This document shows positions 21,101-31,764 of a stretch of DNA of 53,615 nt, one piece after another. The notes beneath the pieces are model-generated. The model worked only from the letters and a program-made list of their open reading frames with translations. It was not told where the DNA came from and did no database searches. The translations under genes and the position numbers were made by a program. Positions within the stretch are counted from its first letter, which is position 1. Every line of letters starts with the position of its first letter. Source of the stretch: Chara braunii (lineage: Eukaryota > Streptophyta > Charophyceae > Charales > Characeae); assembly GCA_003427395.1 (NCBI GenBank), contig BFEA01000186.1:2265780-2319394 (forward strand), written 5' to 3'.

Positions 21101-21589
21101 TGCTTTGTGCCGACGCTTGTCATCGGGAAAGAGGACGAGAGAATAAGATCTATAGATCAAGAAGATCAACGTGAAGATGAGACAAAGAAGACGAGATCGG
21201 AGGTAAAAGGAGGAGGAAGGAAGGAGAAGTGAACGAACGGATGGGAGAGAAGGACAGCGAAGGGCAGGAAAAGACTGGGTGAGAAAGCTTATGAAATCGG
21301 GAAAGAGCAGGTAAAAAGGGATAAGGAGCAAAATCAGTCATGCGCATGCACAGACCACGAGGAAGAACGAGAAAGATAGACAGACGGACGGACAAGTGGA
21401 AACACAGAGAGATAGACAGGAGAAACAAGGACAGCATAAGGAAAACGATCAGAAGCGATGAGAGAAATCAGGAACATTGGTTGTCAATGGACTAGAGAGT
21501 ATCCCGTCGCAACAACAACATCACCATGCTACTGATCACACACGCAAGAGATGAGAGCATCGGCCGCTACGCACCCTGAACTTCGCCAT
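18148..21589 (-). CDS. RPL18A: 60S ribosomal protein L18a (eL20), four exons, complete
   Basis: A structural protein of the cytosolic large ribosomal subunit. The coding exons on the minus strand are 21589-21575 (MAKFR), 20292-20177, 19934-19871 and 18489-18148 (TAA stop). They join to 178 codons, the usual length of plant eL20. Junctions are canonical: donors AGG^GTGCGT, TTG^GTAGGT and GAG^GTTCGT; acceptors CTGCAG^TTT, TGCCAG^GTA and GTGCAG^ATT. The phases agree exactly, and Trp44 is split TG/G across intron 2. Diagnostic stretches are [12 protein letters not shown] and PKIYRMKLW (exon 2), [11 protein letters not shown] (exon 3), [31 protein letters not shown] and [13 protein letters not shown] (exon 4). 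The C-terminus ends VCCV instead of the usual NLFM-like tail. The ATG sits in a strong context (AGCCATGGCG). Introns are 1282, 242 and 1381 bp, long for this gene. No frameshift or stop is seen, so it is probably functional. Confidence 0.95.
18771..19041. repeat. Three 91-bp tandem repeats inside RPL18A intron 3
   Basis: Units at about 18771-18862, 18863-18953 and 18954-19041 each contain TCCACC(G/A)AGGGCA, TGTGGCCTGATG(C/A)ATTG, TTGGAAAAC and CCATCTCACGTAGT. They are about 85-90% alike. They lie wholly inside the last intron of the ribosomal protein gene. Confidence 0.9.
20293..21574 (-). other. RPL18A intron 1, polypyrimidine on the coding strand
   Basis: A 1282-bp first intron right after the fifth codon. 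From about 20700 to 21480 the plus strand is nearly all purine (GAGATGAAGACGA repeated in tandem at about 20719-20755, GGAGACGGGGAGGA words), so the transcript is a long pyrimidine tract. AAACCCTAG at 21029-21037 resembles a telo-box, a motif known in plant ribosomal-protein promoters and leader introns; a role here is inference. The long Ser/Leu/Phe ORFs on the minus strand are compositional. Confidence 0.7.
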
Positions 21590-22046
21590 GGCTACTGTGC
21601 GCGAAAGAGGACCTCCGACGCCGTGCCGCAGCCTAGTATACTGCCACAAGGCCCTCACTGCACGACGGATTCAAGGAGACCTGGAAACGGCCAGACCGGT
21701 TCTTCAAGGGTGGTAACGTCCTTGCGCTGCCCTGGCCCGCACCCTTCCTGACACCCGCACGGGCCCCAAGCCTTCGCAAAGCTGAACCTGGGGCAACCGA
21801 TTCGCCAGAGCACGGGGGAAAGGATCCCACAAATCCCAGTGGAGGAACTTCTTGTAAAAGACGGGGATCCACACGGTACCGGGTCCAGCAGTTGTTGAAT
21901 GGGGGATGGGGGAAGTACACGGGCAGGGGCAGCCACTGGCAAAATGCTCGGTCTTTGCGTTAGCCTTCCCCCCCCACCGGTGGCCCCACCCTACTACCTG
22001 ACCACCGCCGATTAGTGCGGGGGGCAACATGCATCCCCTTCATTGT
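21590..22046. promoter_or_regulatory. Upstream region of RPL18A, GC-rich
   Basis: GC-rich DNA immediately 5' of the RPL18A start on the minus strand, where its promoter and leader must lie. AGTATACTAG about 45 bp upstream of the ATG is the only TATA-like string, and it is weak. Overlapping GC-rich ORFs on both strands show no domain. No transcription start can be fixed from sequence alone. Confidence 0.4.
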
Positions 22047-22240
22047 GAGAGGTAGCTATGCTTGCAGGGGTCCCCTGTATAGGCTTAGGAATAGTGGTAG
22101 GTAGATAGTGAAAGGTGAAATTGAGAGAAGCATTGTGAGAGGTAGCTATGCAGGGGTCCCCTGTATAGGCTTAGGAATGGTGGTAGGTAGATAGTGAAAG
22201 GTGAAATTGAGAGAAGAATATAAATTAGCTTTGCAAAAAA
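22047..22240 (+). mobile_element. SINE tail, duplicated in tandem
   Basis: Two direct copies (about 22047-22134 and 22135-22229) carry GTGAGAGGTAGCTATGC, AGGGGTCCCCTGTATAGGC and GTGAAAGGTGAAATTGAGAG, ending in an A-run at 22236. The segment matches the 3' end of the tRNA-derived SINE at 49286-49680 (GGTTCCCC, AGTAGTGGTATGTAGGTAG, GGTGAAATTGAGA). The tRNA head is absent here. Confidence 0.6.
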
Positions 22241-22583
22241 AAGGGCAAAGAAAAAAAACCTGCTTCTTTTGTCTTGGCGCAAAGACCGCGCCTGGCAAAC
22301 CCGGCCAACCCTTACCCTTCCATTGACAGTCAGCGATGTTTTTGTTTGTTTTTGAGGGTCTGTTTTTTGCCACGTTGGTCGGTTCTTTATCTGTGGTCCA
22401 TGACATTGTCTGACACGAAAGTCAGTCCCCACCGTCGAAGCGATGGTGCACCCTGGTAGCATTTTTCTCCCTTTCCTGAGTAGAGACGTTGGCTATGATC
22501 GACGTCAGCTGGCCAGCCATTCTTGCGGCTTCCCACAGTCACAATATGAGCGATATCCCTACCAGCGTGGTGTCCGACCTCCA

Positions 22584-22686
22584 TACCGTCTTCCCACGAA
22601 CATAAGGTGTATGCGTTGTAAACGAATACAACATGTATCGTGCATTGTATTCGTTTACAACGCATACGCGTTATGTTCGAGTGAAC
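22584..22686. mobile_element. TA / CCGTCTTC MITE with long internal palindrome
   Basis: The left end is TA then CCGTCTTCCCACGAACATAA. The centre holds a perfect 21-bp inverted repeat (ATGCGTTGTAAACGAATACA and its complement) around a 13-bp loop. The right end GCGTTATGTTCGAGTGAACG is eroded. It belongs to the family seen at 12824 and elsewhere. Confidence 0.65.
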
Positions 22687-22800
22687 GAGACCAACTTTGC
22701 ATGCACAAGGGGGTCAGGTCCAGGCTGAATAGGCTCAGTTCTGGACCACTGTTGGGGGCCTAAGAGCCTTGGCAAAAAGGTAAAAGTAAAGTAGCGACGT

Positions 22801-22876
22801 ACCTTTCCATATTATGGGGTGGGCCCTTTCTCCACTCCTCAACAAATGTGCAAAATGCGAATGAATCTTCCACTAG
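22801..22876. repeat. Diverged copy of the 6465-6592 foldback
   Basis: Contains CTTTCCATATTATGG, AACAAATGTGCAAAATGCGA and ATGAATCTTCCACTAGA. The reverse complement aligns with TCTAGCGGAAGATTCACTC.. TTTTGCACATTTCGAGAG at 6534-6575. Partial only. Confidence 0.45.
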
Positions 22877-23108
22877 ACCGTGGACAAATACAACCCCTTT
22901 CTTTTTCGTCTCGGTGACCACGGTAGTGTAGCGAGACCTTGGTGAGTGGCTTTCTTATTTTTCCACTTTCTGGGGCCTCGCCACATTCTTGGCTGTCAGA
23001 AACGCCTTCGCGCACGGATAGAGAGAGGGAGAGGGAGAGAGAGAGACCTGCAACACGTGTCATTGACCTAAAGGGCAATTTTTTGCCTGAAGAAAAGCAT
23101 AGGAGGCA

Positions 23109-23180
<72 letters not shown>

Positions 23181-23260
23181 ACGGAAAATGATCTGTGATT
23201 ACAGGCCTACACGGGCATGTCCCGTTCACCAGGGTAAGAACGGAGCAGGCATTGACCTTC
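22877..23260. repeat. GA-rich tract including (GA)n
   Basis: Short (GA)n at 23021-23047 and a pure (GA)n at 23111-23179. The RERERE ORF across it is an artefact. Confidence 0.9.
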
Positions 23261-23460
23261 GGGGGGGGAAGTTATATTCGAATACAATAATTTTATCTTC
23301 ATAAAATTCAAATATAATGCATATGCATATTATTCGAATAGAACACATATGCATTATATTCGAAGCACCCTTATATTCGAAGAAAAGGGTCTAACTTTCT
23401 GAAAAACGTTTTTTTTAACTCGAATACAACACATATACGTTATGTTCGAGGGAAAACGTT
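23261..23460. repeat. AT-rich palindromic repeat, MITE-related
   Basis: Repeated TATTCGAATA, AACACATATGCATTATATTC and ATATACGTTATGTTCGAGGG words, ending GGGAAAACGTTAG. This resembles a degraded right half of the TA / CCGTCTTC family (compare 13690-13864) and 35165-35305. Confidence 0.5.
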
Positions 23461-26400
23461 AGTCGTCTTCTCGTTCCCCACTCGAACCACGCACCATCTG
23501 CCTTGCATCACCGTGGGACTTACGAACACGTTCCTTTTGTTGGGATCTGACAGTGAAGGACGTGAGAGCTCGTTGCCTTGTTTAGCATCGTTGGTTGGTG
23601 GTGAATGACGTGAGCCTCCATAGTCGTTTTGGTTGCGTTCAGCCCAGCAAGGCATCTTTCGGTGGTGCAGTCTCTTCATTCCTGCGAAGTCAAGGAAGGA
23701 CGTCGCCGAGCACACTGTCGTTGTCATTGGCAATGTGTTGGTCGCCAACGGAGTGCTGACATGAAGTCGACAGTGGAGGGAAAGCGTCCTACATTTTTTT
23801 TGCATGTGGGGTTTCATCCGTATTCCTCATCGAGACTTCATTTGTTCCTGACTTTTGACAAATAAATATATAGGCAGGTAGATAGACAAATAAATAAATA
23901 AATATATTGGATGTGAGAAAAAGCGAAACACAAAAAAAAAGGCAACATTGTTGATGTCTGACACTATTGTCGTTGAGCTATTTGAGTGCATACGTGACAC
24001 TTGGAAAGAAGGGAGAGGATGGCGATGACATTTTCACCACTCATGAAGTTTGCATATTGTTCTTCATCGACACTTAACATTGACATCGGCTCTTTCGATG
24101 CATAAATATATGCGTACGCCGCTAGATAGATAGAGAGGAGGGGAAGGGGGAGAAAGAGCGAGAGAGAGAGAGAGAAAGAAAGAGATAGAGAGAAAAAGAG
24201 AGACAAAGAGAGAGACAAAGAGAGAGAAAGAGAAAGAGAGATATTATGTTATCGACGGAAGAAGGATGAAAAAATTGTCTCTTATTTTGTGTCATCATTG
24301 TCATACTTCCACATGTGAGCGCCGAGAACACCACACATAATTCCACGATGAATTCTTAGGTCGTGCTTGTTTGGTGTGTGCAAATGGATAAAACACATTT
24401 TGCCATCTTGCGACTGTCGCAGAACCCGCCAGCACAGCATGAGCTGCAAGGACATGCATGTGGTCAAACTCTTATCGGTCACGTCGCATCACCACCAGAA
24501 GGTGGTCAGAGTATGCAAGCCTACATTATGTCGTCGACGGCAGAGGTGACGACTGTCATTCGTCAACCTCTAACAATGCTATAAGTTTTTTTTCCTCTTC
24601 CTCTTTTTAAGTACGGACCAGCATTCAATGCATCTGTTCTCAGTGTGTCGCATTTGTCTTCAGGTACGGGGGACACTGCACAACTTAAAATAAGTCGGGG
24701 TTGTGTTGGCATTCGGTTCGGGACTGGGTGGTGGGGGGTTATCGAGACAGACTCTTCTACAACCTTCCATGGTGTTGTGCATTGGTAAAACTCTGGACGT
24801 AAGGGCCATATCAACAAATGTACTATCTTCCAGCAACAGTTTTTGCTTCAGTTATGCAACTTTTTCCCATGCATACAAAAATATGGACTGTTATTGCTTC
24901 ATTAGTTCCTACTTTTCTCCTTATTGCGTCAACTCTAACTTTTTCCCTTGCAACATCAACTCCTACTTTCCCCCCTGCAATGCCAACTCTTACTTTCCCC
25001 CCTCCCGTGACAGTTCATGCTTTCCCCTGTACTAGCTCAACATGATTTTTCTCGCTTACTTCGTCAACTTTCATTCCCTCACTTGTTGTGTGTACATGAC
25101 CTCAATAAAGGGTAGACAATGATAATGAGAGCATGAGGGATAGGTAGACCAGAGAGGATACTGATATAATTGGGACTCAACGTGAACGGGGAGCGATGTG
25201 AGCATGGTAAATGTCAGTTCCTTGCCTCCGACAAACGATTGTCTATTTAATAGCGGTCAAAGATCAATAATGAGTCGAAGGAGTGGTCGTGGAAGAAGAT
25301 GTGGAGAGAGAGTAAAGCATTAAGGTGTCCATTGAAGCGTTATTGAAACAATGACTCTCATTCACCTCATGTTCGAGGAGGACACATCCCAACAATAGAG
25401 GAAAGGTAGAGAAAAAGTAAGGACAAAGAAAAAAAACTATGATTGAATACTATCGAAGTTTGTGCAACGAGAATTCCCGGAACGTTGGATGATAAGCTTG
25501 ACCGCCGTTGTCGGCACAAATATCCTTACAAAGGTATACGTGCGTACTTTTGTGTTTTGCATGAGACACGTCTTTGATGATAGTTCAGCAACACATTTTT
25601 GCACGACCCACAACCGACTCTCAGGAGTCGAAACGACAAGTACGAGTATGGTTAGATCTAAGAGTGTGTGAGCGTGCACTTTGGGACACACGTTAATTTA
25701 ACCAGACATCTGATGATTTAGCAAACCAATAGTATAGTTAATGATCTCGTACGATAATGCGAGCTAAAAAAATGTTTAAATTTTGGTTAGCATCACTGCG
25801 CACGTTTAGTGAGCACCCGCAGAGGCCGACATTATCATGACCGACATCAAGGTTAGCTATCAGAACTGAGAATTGAGATTGAGGTGAATTTCGTTGACTT
25901 ACCTAAGTCGCCATTTAAGTTGTGTAGTACAGACCTCGTTGGATCCTTTGTTTGACGCTAAAAGATCAACGATCAAAGCAGGGTTTGCGTGAGTGGGGTA
26001 TACTATGAGTAAAAATCGAGACTTTCCGACGTCGAGATACTGAAAGTACGGTCTTTTGAACGAGTAGCCAATTGAGGAGATCGAAATCCTTTGCATCAAT
26101 GCAAATTGTGGGTATAACTGACCCCTCCAAGAGGCAGAGGCGGGTGTGCAGCAACCGTGGATGTGGTTGGACAGCCAAAGTGTGGTCTTTAGGGCAGTTT
26201 GACAAACCTAGGACCAAGGCAACTATGTTTTATAAGGAAATTCGTGCCTATTATATTAACCATGGGACTGGCATAATAGGTTACGACGTCAGACTGTCAA
26301 GTTGCGGATACGGGGATCAAGGCCAACTATTGGCGACGATAGAGTTGTGGAGCGCAAGCAGAGAAGTCTAGAGGTTAAGTGTCTCACAGGATTGTCCCTT

Positions 26401-26840
26401 TGACTTTTGTAGTTGGTCCTAAGCACGGGCCCGTCTGGTAGGACCAAAAGGGTATCAATGGGTTCCTCTCTTTCCCTTCCCATCAATATTTTTTTCTTTG
26501 TTTATTTTTATTTAATTATTTATCTTTATTTTTATTATTATTATGGTTCCATTTTGGGTCATGGAACCAACGGACCTAACTAAGTTGATACGTCCATGAA
26601 CTATTGATAAACAAACCTGAGTTCGACATTTATCATCAAAAGTAGAAAGGTAAGGTGATGCGGTGCTGAACTGGTCAAACCAGGTTGAAACCGCAGGTAG
26701 GTGCAGGTAGGAGGGGGATCATTCGAACGTGTTTTTGATATTAGAACCAGTCGAGATTGCTACCGTGTGTTGTCTTTCCTTGTTCCCTCCTTAGCCCTGA
26801 AATACGTATCGAAGAAGAAGAAGATGAATATGGGAAAATA
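23461..26840. other. Gene-free stretch, nothing recognised
   Basis: A (TAAATAAA)n tract lies at 23858-23905, a GA-rich imperfect tract at 24131-24242, and T/A-rich DNA at 26490-26545. At 24890-25020 CTTTCCC(T/C).GCAA..CAACTCCTAC is repeated about four times at roughly 24-27-bp spacing. No domain-bearing ORF, RNA gene or mobile element end was identified. Confidence 0.45.
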
Positions 26841-27426
26841 GGAAGAGAGAAGGAGAAGAAAATAGTAGTAGCTCACCATTATGCTCATCATCGTAATGAT
26901 CGTCGAGCGCGTCCTCCTCATGATGATCATTATGCACGTAGTGCTCAGGATACTGTCTTTATGACAATGTATCTTCTCGTGTTCTAGCGAAGGATTACTT
27001 ATCGGTTTGCATAAAAAAATATATTGCATGAGTGTTGCTCATCGCAGTCGTTGTGATAATCGAGCTCATTCCTGTCGTTGTATCCATCCTCATCATAGTG
27101 TTTAGTCCGGATCATGGTCACTCTATATATTCTGGCGGTGATCATCGTCGGGATCGCAATGAGAATCATCGTTGTGAGGGTTGAGACACCGAGCATCGGG
27201 GTTAAGGAGCGAACCATTATCGCTGGGATTATAGATTTGACCGACACTATCGTGTTGCTCCTCAAGTTTTTTGTCAAGATCCCGTTTGGGATGACGCTGC
27301 TAACCTTTCCAAGGGAAGCAATCAATTCTGTTTCCCCCCCCCAAAAAAAAATCAATGCTGTAAGAGTTCCCCAGAGCATAACCCAGGGAAGTATGGAGTG
27401 CAAAGTGTGTATTGTTATTACTGCAA
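26841..27426 (+). other. His/Asp/Arg-rich reading, possible gag relic (weak)
   Basis: Repeated GATCATCG and CATCATCG words give plus-strand readings rich in D, H and R with several stops. They are followed by VYCYYCKGRWDHF at about 27411, reminiscent of a retroelement gag with a zinc knuckle. However, the spacing is CX2CX5H with no final Cys, and the same bases align with the poly-A SINE core. Treated as unresolved. Confidence 0.2.
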
Positions 27427-27478
27427 GGGACGCTGGGACCATTTCCCAGCAGGTGCCACTCCCCACAGCAATGGGCTT
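27427..27478 (+). repeat. Diverged core of the poly-A SINE-like family
   Basis: GGGACGCTGGGACC, TTTCCCAGCAGGTGCCACTC and CCCACAGCAATGGG align with the 7699-7780 copy at about 80% over 50 bp. No poly-A tail follows. Confidence 0.45.
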
Positions 27479-27782
27479 GAAAAGATAGTGGCGAATTTTA
27501 AGATTGTGCTGAGTGCAGAAAAATGGATTTTTGTTTTCTTTTTCTCCTCAAATTTGGTCTCTAAGTCGACGCCATCATCATATCATATCGTATCAATTGA
27601 CCCCATTCCCTGAATTGACTTGCTGCCGTATGCAGGAACTCGAGGTCCCCAATCAAGCACAGATGGTGATGCTAAAGGACCTTAGATCATTGATGAACCT
27701 CAAGCTCCAACTCTATAGAGGAAAAGTCAAGCCGCAGATGGGACGACCTTCACTGGAAATAAGGGAGCTGATCAGAACTCTC

Positions 27783-27802
27783 CTCCTCTCTCTCTCTCTC
27801 TC

Positions 27803-27851
<49 letters not shown>

Positions 27852-28340
27852 CCCTTTCTCCAGTATCTATCTAAATACCTACTTAACAACCTACCAACCC
27901 TTCTACCTAACCTATGTATCTATCTGTCTATAGAATCTGAGTCTATAGAATCGACCTAGTCTAATCTAATTTATCGAATCTATCTAATCTCTTTAATCTT
28001 TCCGATGTAAATTTAATCTCTATATAATTTATCAAATATATCTCACCTACCTAATCTTTCGAGTCTTTTTAACGCGATCTTTTGAATCTAATCCAATCTT
28101 ATATGATCTAAGTCTAATCTAATCTCGTCTAATCTGATCTTAATCTAAATCTATTTATAAAATTTAATCTAATTCAACATCATCTAACCGACTCCCGTCT
28201 AATCTGCTCCAATCTTATATGTAAAAATTAAATCTAAGATAATTTATACAACCTAACCAAACCTAGTCCAATCTAATCTACATCCTTTTTTCAACGGAAC
28301 TAATCTACTCTATCTATCTATCTAATCCACCATCTATTAT
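27783..28340. repeat. Microsatellite then degenerate TCTAATC satellite
   Basis: (CT)n, a short (TA)n and (GT)n occupy 27783-27850. From about 27860 to 28340 the plus strand is a degenerate repeat of TCTAATC/ATCTATC-like words (e.g. TCTAATCTAATC, AATCTCGTCTAATCTGATCT). No frame is coding. Confidence 0.8.
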
Positions 28341-28534
28341 TCTATTTACGTATTTCTTGCATGTTCTCTATCTTGCTCCGTGTCACGAAAACGCATGCGT
28401 AGTCACATAGACAGTACTAGACACACATGCACTCTAAAGTTTTGTACGTGCAATGACTATCCGTGACTTGATGACATTGCAGACGATATTCATTCGTTCA
28501 TTATGATAGTGCACGTGTTGATGCGTTGGGCAAA

Positions 28535-28632
28535 CTACGAACACAACGCACCCTCAATTTGGTTGCGCTGGACCCAAAAAATGGCTTGTATTACACTCGT
28601 TATCAGGGTGTGTTGTGTTCTGGGGAAGACGG
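28535..28632. mobile_element. TA / CCGTCTTC family MITE, left terminus eroded
   Basis: The left end retains ACGAACACAACGCACCCT but has lost the CCGTCTTC terminus. The right end AGGGTGTGTTGTGTTCTGGG then GAAGACGG is intact. The element is about 98 bp and non-coding. Confidence 0.65.
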
Positions 28633-29029
28633 TCGTGGGTAGTGCTTTATGAAAATGATCATTTTGCTTGCGCTTGATGCGTATATGTTGAAGAAGACCC
28701 CCCCCCCCCCCCCCTCTCTTCCCTCCCTCACCCACATCCTCTTAGCGGATTCATTCATTCGCTTGATTTGAAGGTAGAATAAAATTAGTGTTGGTGTCAC
28801 TGCTGCGGCTACACATTGGATGTGCAAGCAAAACTGTGAAATAAAGAAAAAGGATGCCTGGAAAAAAAAAGGAAAAAAAAAAAAAAAAAAAAGTCAAAGA
28901 GACTGCAGCATGTGAAAGGAATAAAAAGGATGTCAGAAGTGCAACTAACTCTCCAGACTTTTCAGGTCGTTGCCTCGAAGACCAAGTAGTAGTAGTAGTC
29001 GTCGTAGTAGTAGTAGTTATGGATCACTA
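28633..29029. other. Gene-free; C-run, A-run and GTA tract
   Basis: C-run at 28700-28713, a CTCTTCCCTCCCTC tract, poly-A at 28862-28892 and (GTA)n at 28985-29016. No gene seen. Confidence 0.6.
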
Positions 29030-29130
29030 CATCTGGGCCTTCACACCTCTCTCCATGACTTTGCAAAAAAACTCCATCTGAACCTTCACACATCTCTCCA
29101 TGAGTTTGCAATGAAACTTCATCTAGGCCT
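29030..29130. repeat. Tandem repeat, about 48-bp unit
   Basis: CATCTGGGCCTTCACACCTC..CTCCATGACTTTGCA is followed by CATCTGAACCTTCACACATC..CTCCATGAGTTTGCA and then a partial third copy. A separate duplication of TTTTTTTCTCATTGAATTTG lies at 29231 and 29269. Confidence 0.8.
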
Positions 29131-29423
29131 CAACAATTATTTCTTTCTTTGAATTTGAGTTTGCGAAGAAACTTTAGAAGCTCCACACCTTCATCTAGGA
29201 CTCCTTCAGTTCAACCTTCAACCGTTCGTACTTTTTTTTCTCATTGAATTTGTGATTATGTGTTAATACTTTTTTTCTCATTGAATTTGGGTTAGCGTAT
29301 GGGTGACCGACCGGGCATCTAGCGATCGAAAGCGGAGGAGGATCTATATACCATCCATGCTACTTAGAAAAGATTGATAAGTATTGCCAGACATAAGTGA
29401 AGATCGTTACTCTGTGGCGGCAC

Positions 29424-29454
<31 letters not shown>

Positions 29455-30160
29455 GAAGGTGATAGCCCTATATTGGGTTAGATCATTTTTAGATGTCTGG
29501 AATCTGTGGAATTTCTTTTTTTTAATCTGGTCTGTGCTCCTCCTCTGATGGCTTGGTGCCATGTCTTTCCTTCCAGCTTCTATTCGTCGTGTAGTTGAGC
29601 TGTCATATCCTAATTGCCTTGTGTCTTGCTGCGTCGTTGTCTTCCTGCCCATCCACATGCCTTGTCTGTTCTTGCAACTCGCCTGTTCGTTCGTTCGTTG
29701 GTTTGGCCGCCTCAATAGTGTGCCGCCTTATGCTTCACTGCGTTGTTGCCTTGCTATACGCCCACTTGCTTCCTCTTTCCATGTAGCTTGCCTCTTCGCT
29801 GTATAGTTTGGCTGCTTTGATATCGCGCTGCCTTTCGCTTCACTGGCTTGTTTCCCTGCCAAGCATCCACTTGCCCAGTCTTCCCCCCCCCCCCCCAAAT
29901 CATCTGTTAGAGGCCTGTTTGTAGACGTGATTACGTGCAACATACTTGTTTGCCATGTAGTTTGGCTGCTTTGTCAGTGCTGACGTGTGCCTCGCTGCGT
30001 TGCCACTTTGCTGCTTGTGCTGCAGTTTGTCCGGTTTCAACCGGGGTTTAAAGGGGTTCATAAATCAAGGAATCAATATGGGGCTTCCACAGATTTCAAG
30101 GCTCAGCCTCCCAATGATTTGGTGAAGTCCGACGAAAAAGTCGGTCATTAACCCTTCTGC
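29424..30160 (-). other. Poly-A tract then GCA-rich quasi-repeat on the minus strand
   Basis: 29-nt A-run at 29424-29452. From about 29560 to 30020 the minus strand shows the same GCAAGGCA / CAGCAAAG word pattern as the plus strand at 48.85-49.83 kb and 4.0-4.28 kb. ORFs on both strands here are overlapping and domain-free. C-run at 29883-29897. Confidence 0.5.
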
Positions 30161-30269
30161 TTGTGCGTTTCGGTGCCTTGTATTCTATGTGGGTGCGTTA
30201 CGCTGAGGTCGTCTTCGGACTTGACTCGTTCAGATGCGTATTTTCTTCCTCAGGTGCAATGTTATCATG

Positions 30270-30740
30270 CATGGTCTTTTACCATGGTAAGAGTAACCTG
30301 CCATGGTCTTTTACCATGGTAAGAGTAACCTGCCATGAATTTTTACCATGGTAAGAGTAACCTGCCATGGTCTTTTACGGGTCATTCACCATGATAAGAG
30401 TAGCTGGCCATGGTATTTCAAGCATAACCTACCATCGTCTTTTACTGTGGTGAAATGCCATGGTATGTTTCAAGCACCATCTACCATGGTCGTTTCCCAT
30501 GGTAAGAATAACCTGCCATGGTCTTTACCATGGTAAGATTGACCGACCATAGTCTCGTACCACGGTGAGAATAACCTACCACCGTGTTTTACCGTGGTAA
30601 AACGCCATGGTACCTTTCAGACACATCGACCATGGTCTTTTACCATGGTAAGAATAACCTACCATGCTATTTTCTCATGGTACAAATGACCTGCCATGGT
30701 CTTTTACCATGGTAAAACAACATGGTACCTTTCACTCACT
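30270..30740. repeat. Minisatellite, about 32-bp unit rich in CCATGG palindromes
   Basis: Unit CCATGGTCTTTTACCATGGT followed by AAGAGTAACCTG. Early units are near-identical and later ones diverge (CATGGTA..TTTCA variants). Each unit contains TACCATGGTA-type palindromes, so both strands can fold repeatedly. The array is about 470 bp; its ORFs (MVxxHGxF repeats) are artefacts. Confidence 0.9.
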
Positions 30741-31390
30741 TCTCCACACACACATACATACCAATCACAAACGTATGTCGGTCTTCATCACAACTGCACA
30801 CCCATCCATTTCTCTCCTCCTTGCGAGCAAAGTTGTAAGGGGTATCCCTCCTACTCGTACCCCCGTTTGTATGCCCATTTCTTCACAGAAGCGGATAGCT
30901 GAACCAGGTACATTTCACATGCACATGGATGAACAACCAGGTACATTCATTAGAGGGCCATGGAGGTCGAAACAATTTGGTCATTCCTCCTTCAAAACAT
31001 TCTCCTCATACTGCCATGGATCTGCCGTCATTTTGCAAAGCAAAGATTTCAATATTCTCTCTCTCTCTCTCTTGCAGGTGTGTGTGTATGTCTGTCTATG
31101 TGTGTGGGGGGGGGTGGCGGGGGTAGGTGCGGATGTGGGTGGGTGTGCTTCTATAATCCTGATAAGTGTTTTCTGATCGTTTGGTAGGGAGGTTCGAATC
31201 GCCTAATAATAGCGAGTGACGACTGAAGTTTATCGATGAGAGCATGACACGGCCAAAACTCCTGGAGTAGAAAAGCTTCAAAGGTTGATTCACATTTTTG
31301 ACGTTCGATTATAATTGGTGTACCTCTACGTGTGTGAAGCCGAGTCCTAGACTTAAGACGAGGGCCTACACGACTGTCCGCCACTGCATT
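30741..31390. other. Gene-free stretch
   Basis: Short (CT)n at 31059-31073 and (GT)n/G-run at 31078-31115. GAGGTTCGAATCGCC at 31189 resembles a tRNA T-loop but no box A or cloverleaf is visible. Confidence 0.45.
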
Positions 31391-31476
31391 TCTGCTCACA
31401 AAAGTGGAAAAAAAACAGGCTATTTGTTGTGGTTATGTAAGTGTTAGAGAGAGACAGAGAGAGAGTGTGTGTGTAA

Positions 31477-31551
<75 letters not shown>

Positions 31552-31600
31552 TCACAGAAGAGGAAAAAAAATAGGCTATTTGTTGCGGTTGTGTAAGTGT

Positions 31601-31661
<61 letters not shown>
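31391..31661. repeat. Duplicated module with (GT)n and (GA)n tracts
   Basis: TGCTCACA(A/G)AAG..GGAAAAAAAA is followed by AGGCTATTTGTTG and TGTAAGTGTTAGAGAGAG at about 31394 and 31549, offset about 155 bp. Each copy runs into (GA)n; (GT)n lies at 31478-31517. Slippage plus segmental duplication. Confidence 0.85.
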
Positions 31662-31666
<5 letters not shown>

Positions 31667-31764
31667 CAGTGCAACAGAAGGTATGCGTAGACAACAAGCA
31701 CAACAGAGTGGGAGGATGACTGATAGTCAAGGCCAGACATAGTTTTTTTTTCCTTCATGTTCAG

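Noticed and set aside
20695-21437. Long minus-strand Ser/Leu/Phe ORFs up to 209 codons
   Set aside because: They lie in the polypyrimidine intron 1 of RPL18A, and the amino-acid content is that of CTTCCT repeats.
21551-22030. Overlapping GC-rich ORFs on both strands upstream of RPL18A
   Set aside because: No domain or conserved motif is visible; GC-rich DNA has few stops, and this is where the RPL18A promoter must be.
31180-31215. GAGGTTCGAATCGCC resembling a tRNA T-loop
   Set aside because: No box A at the right distance and no cloverleaf can be drawn.
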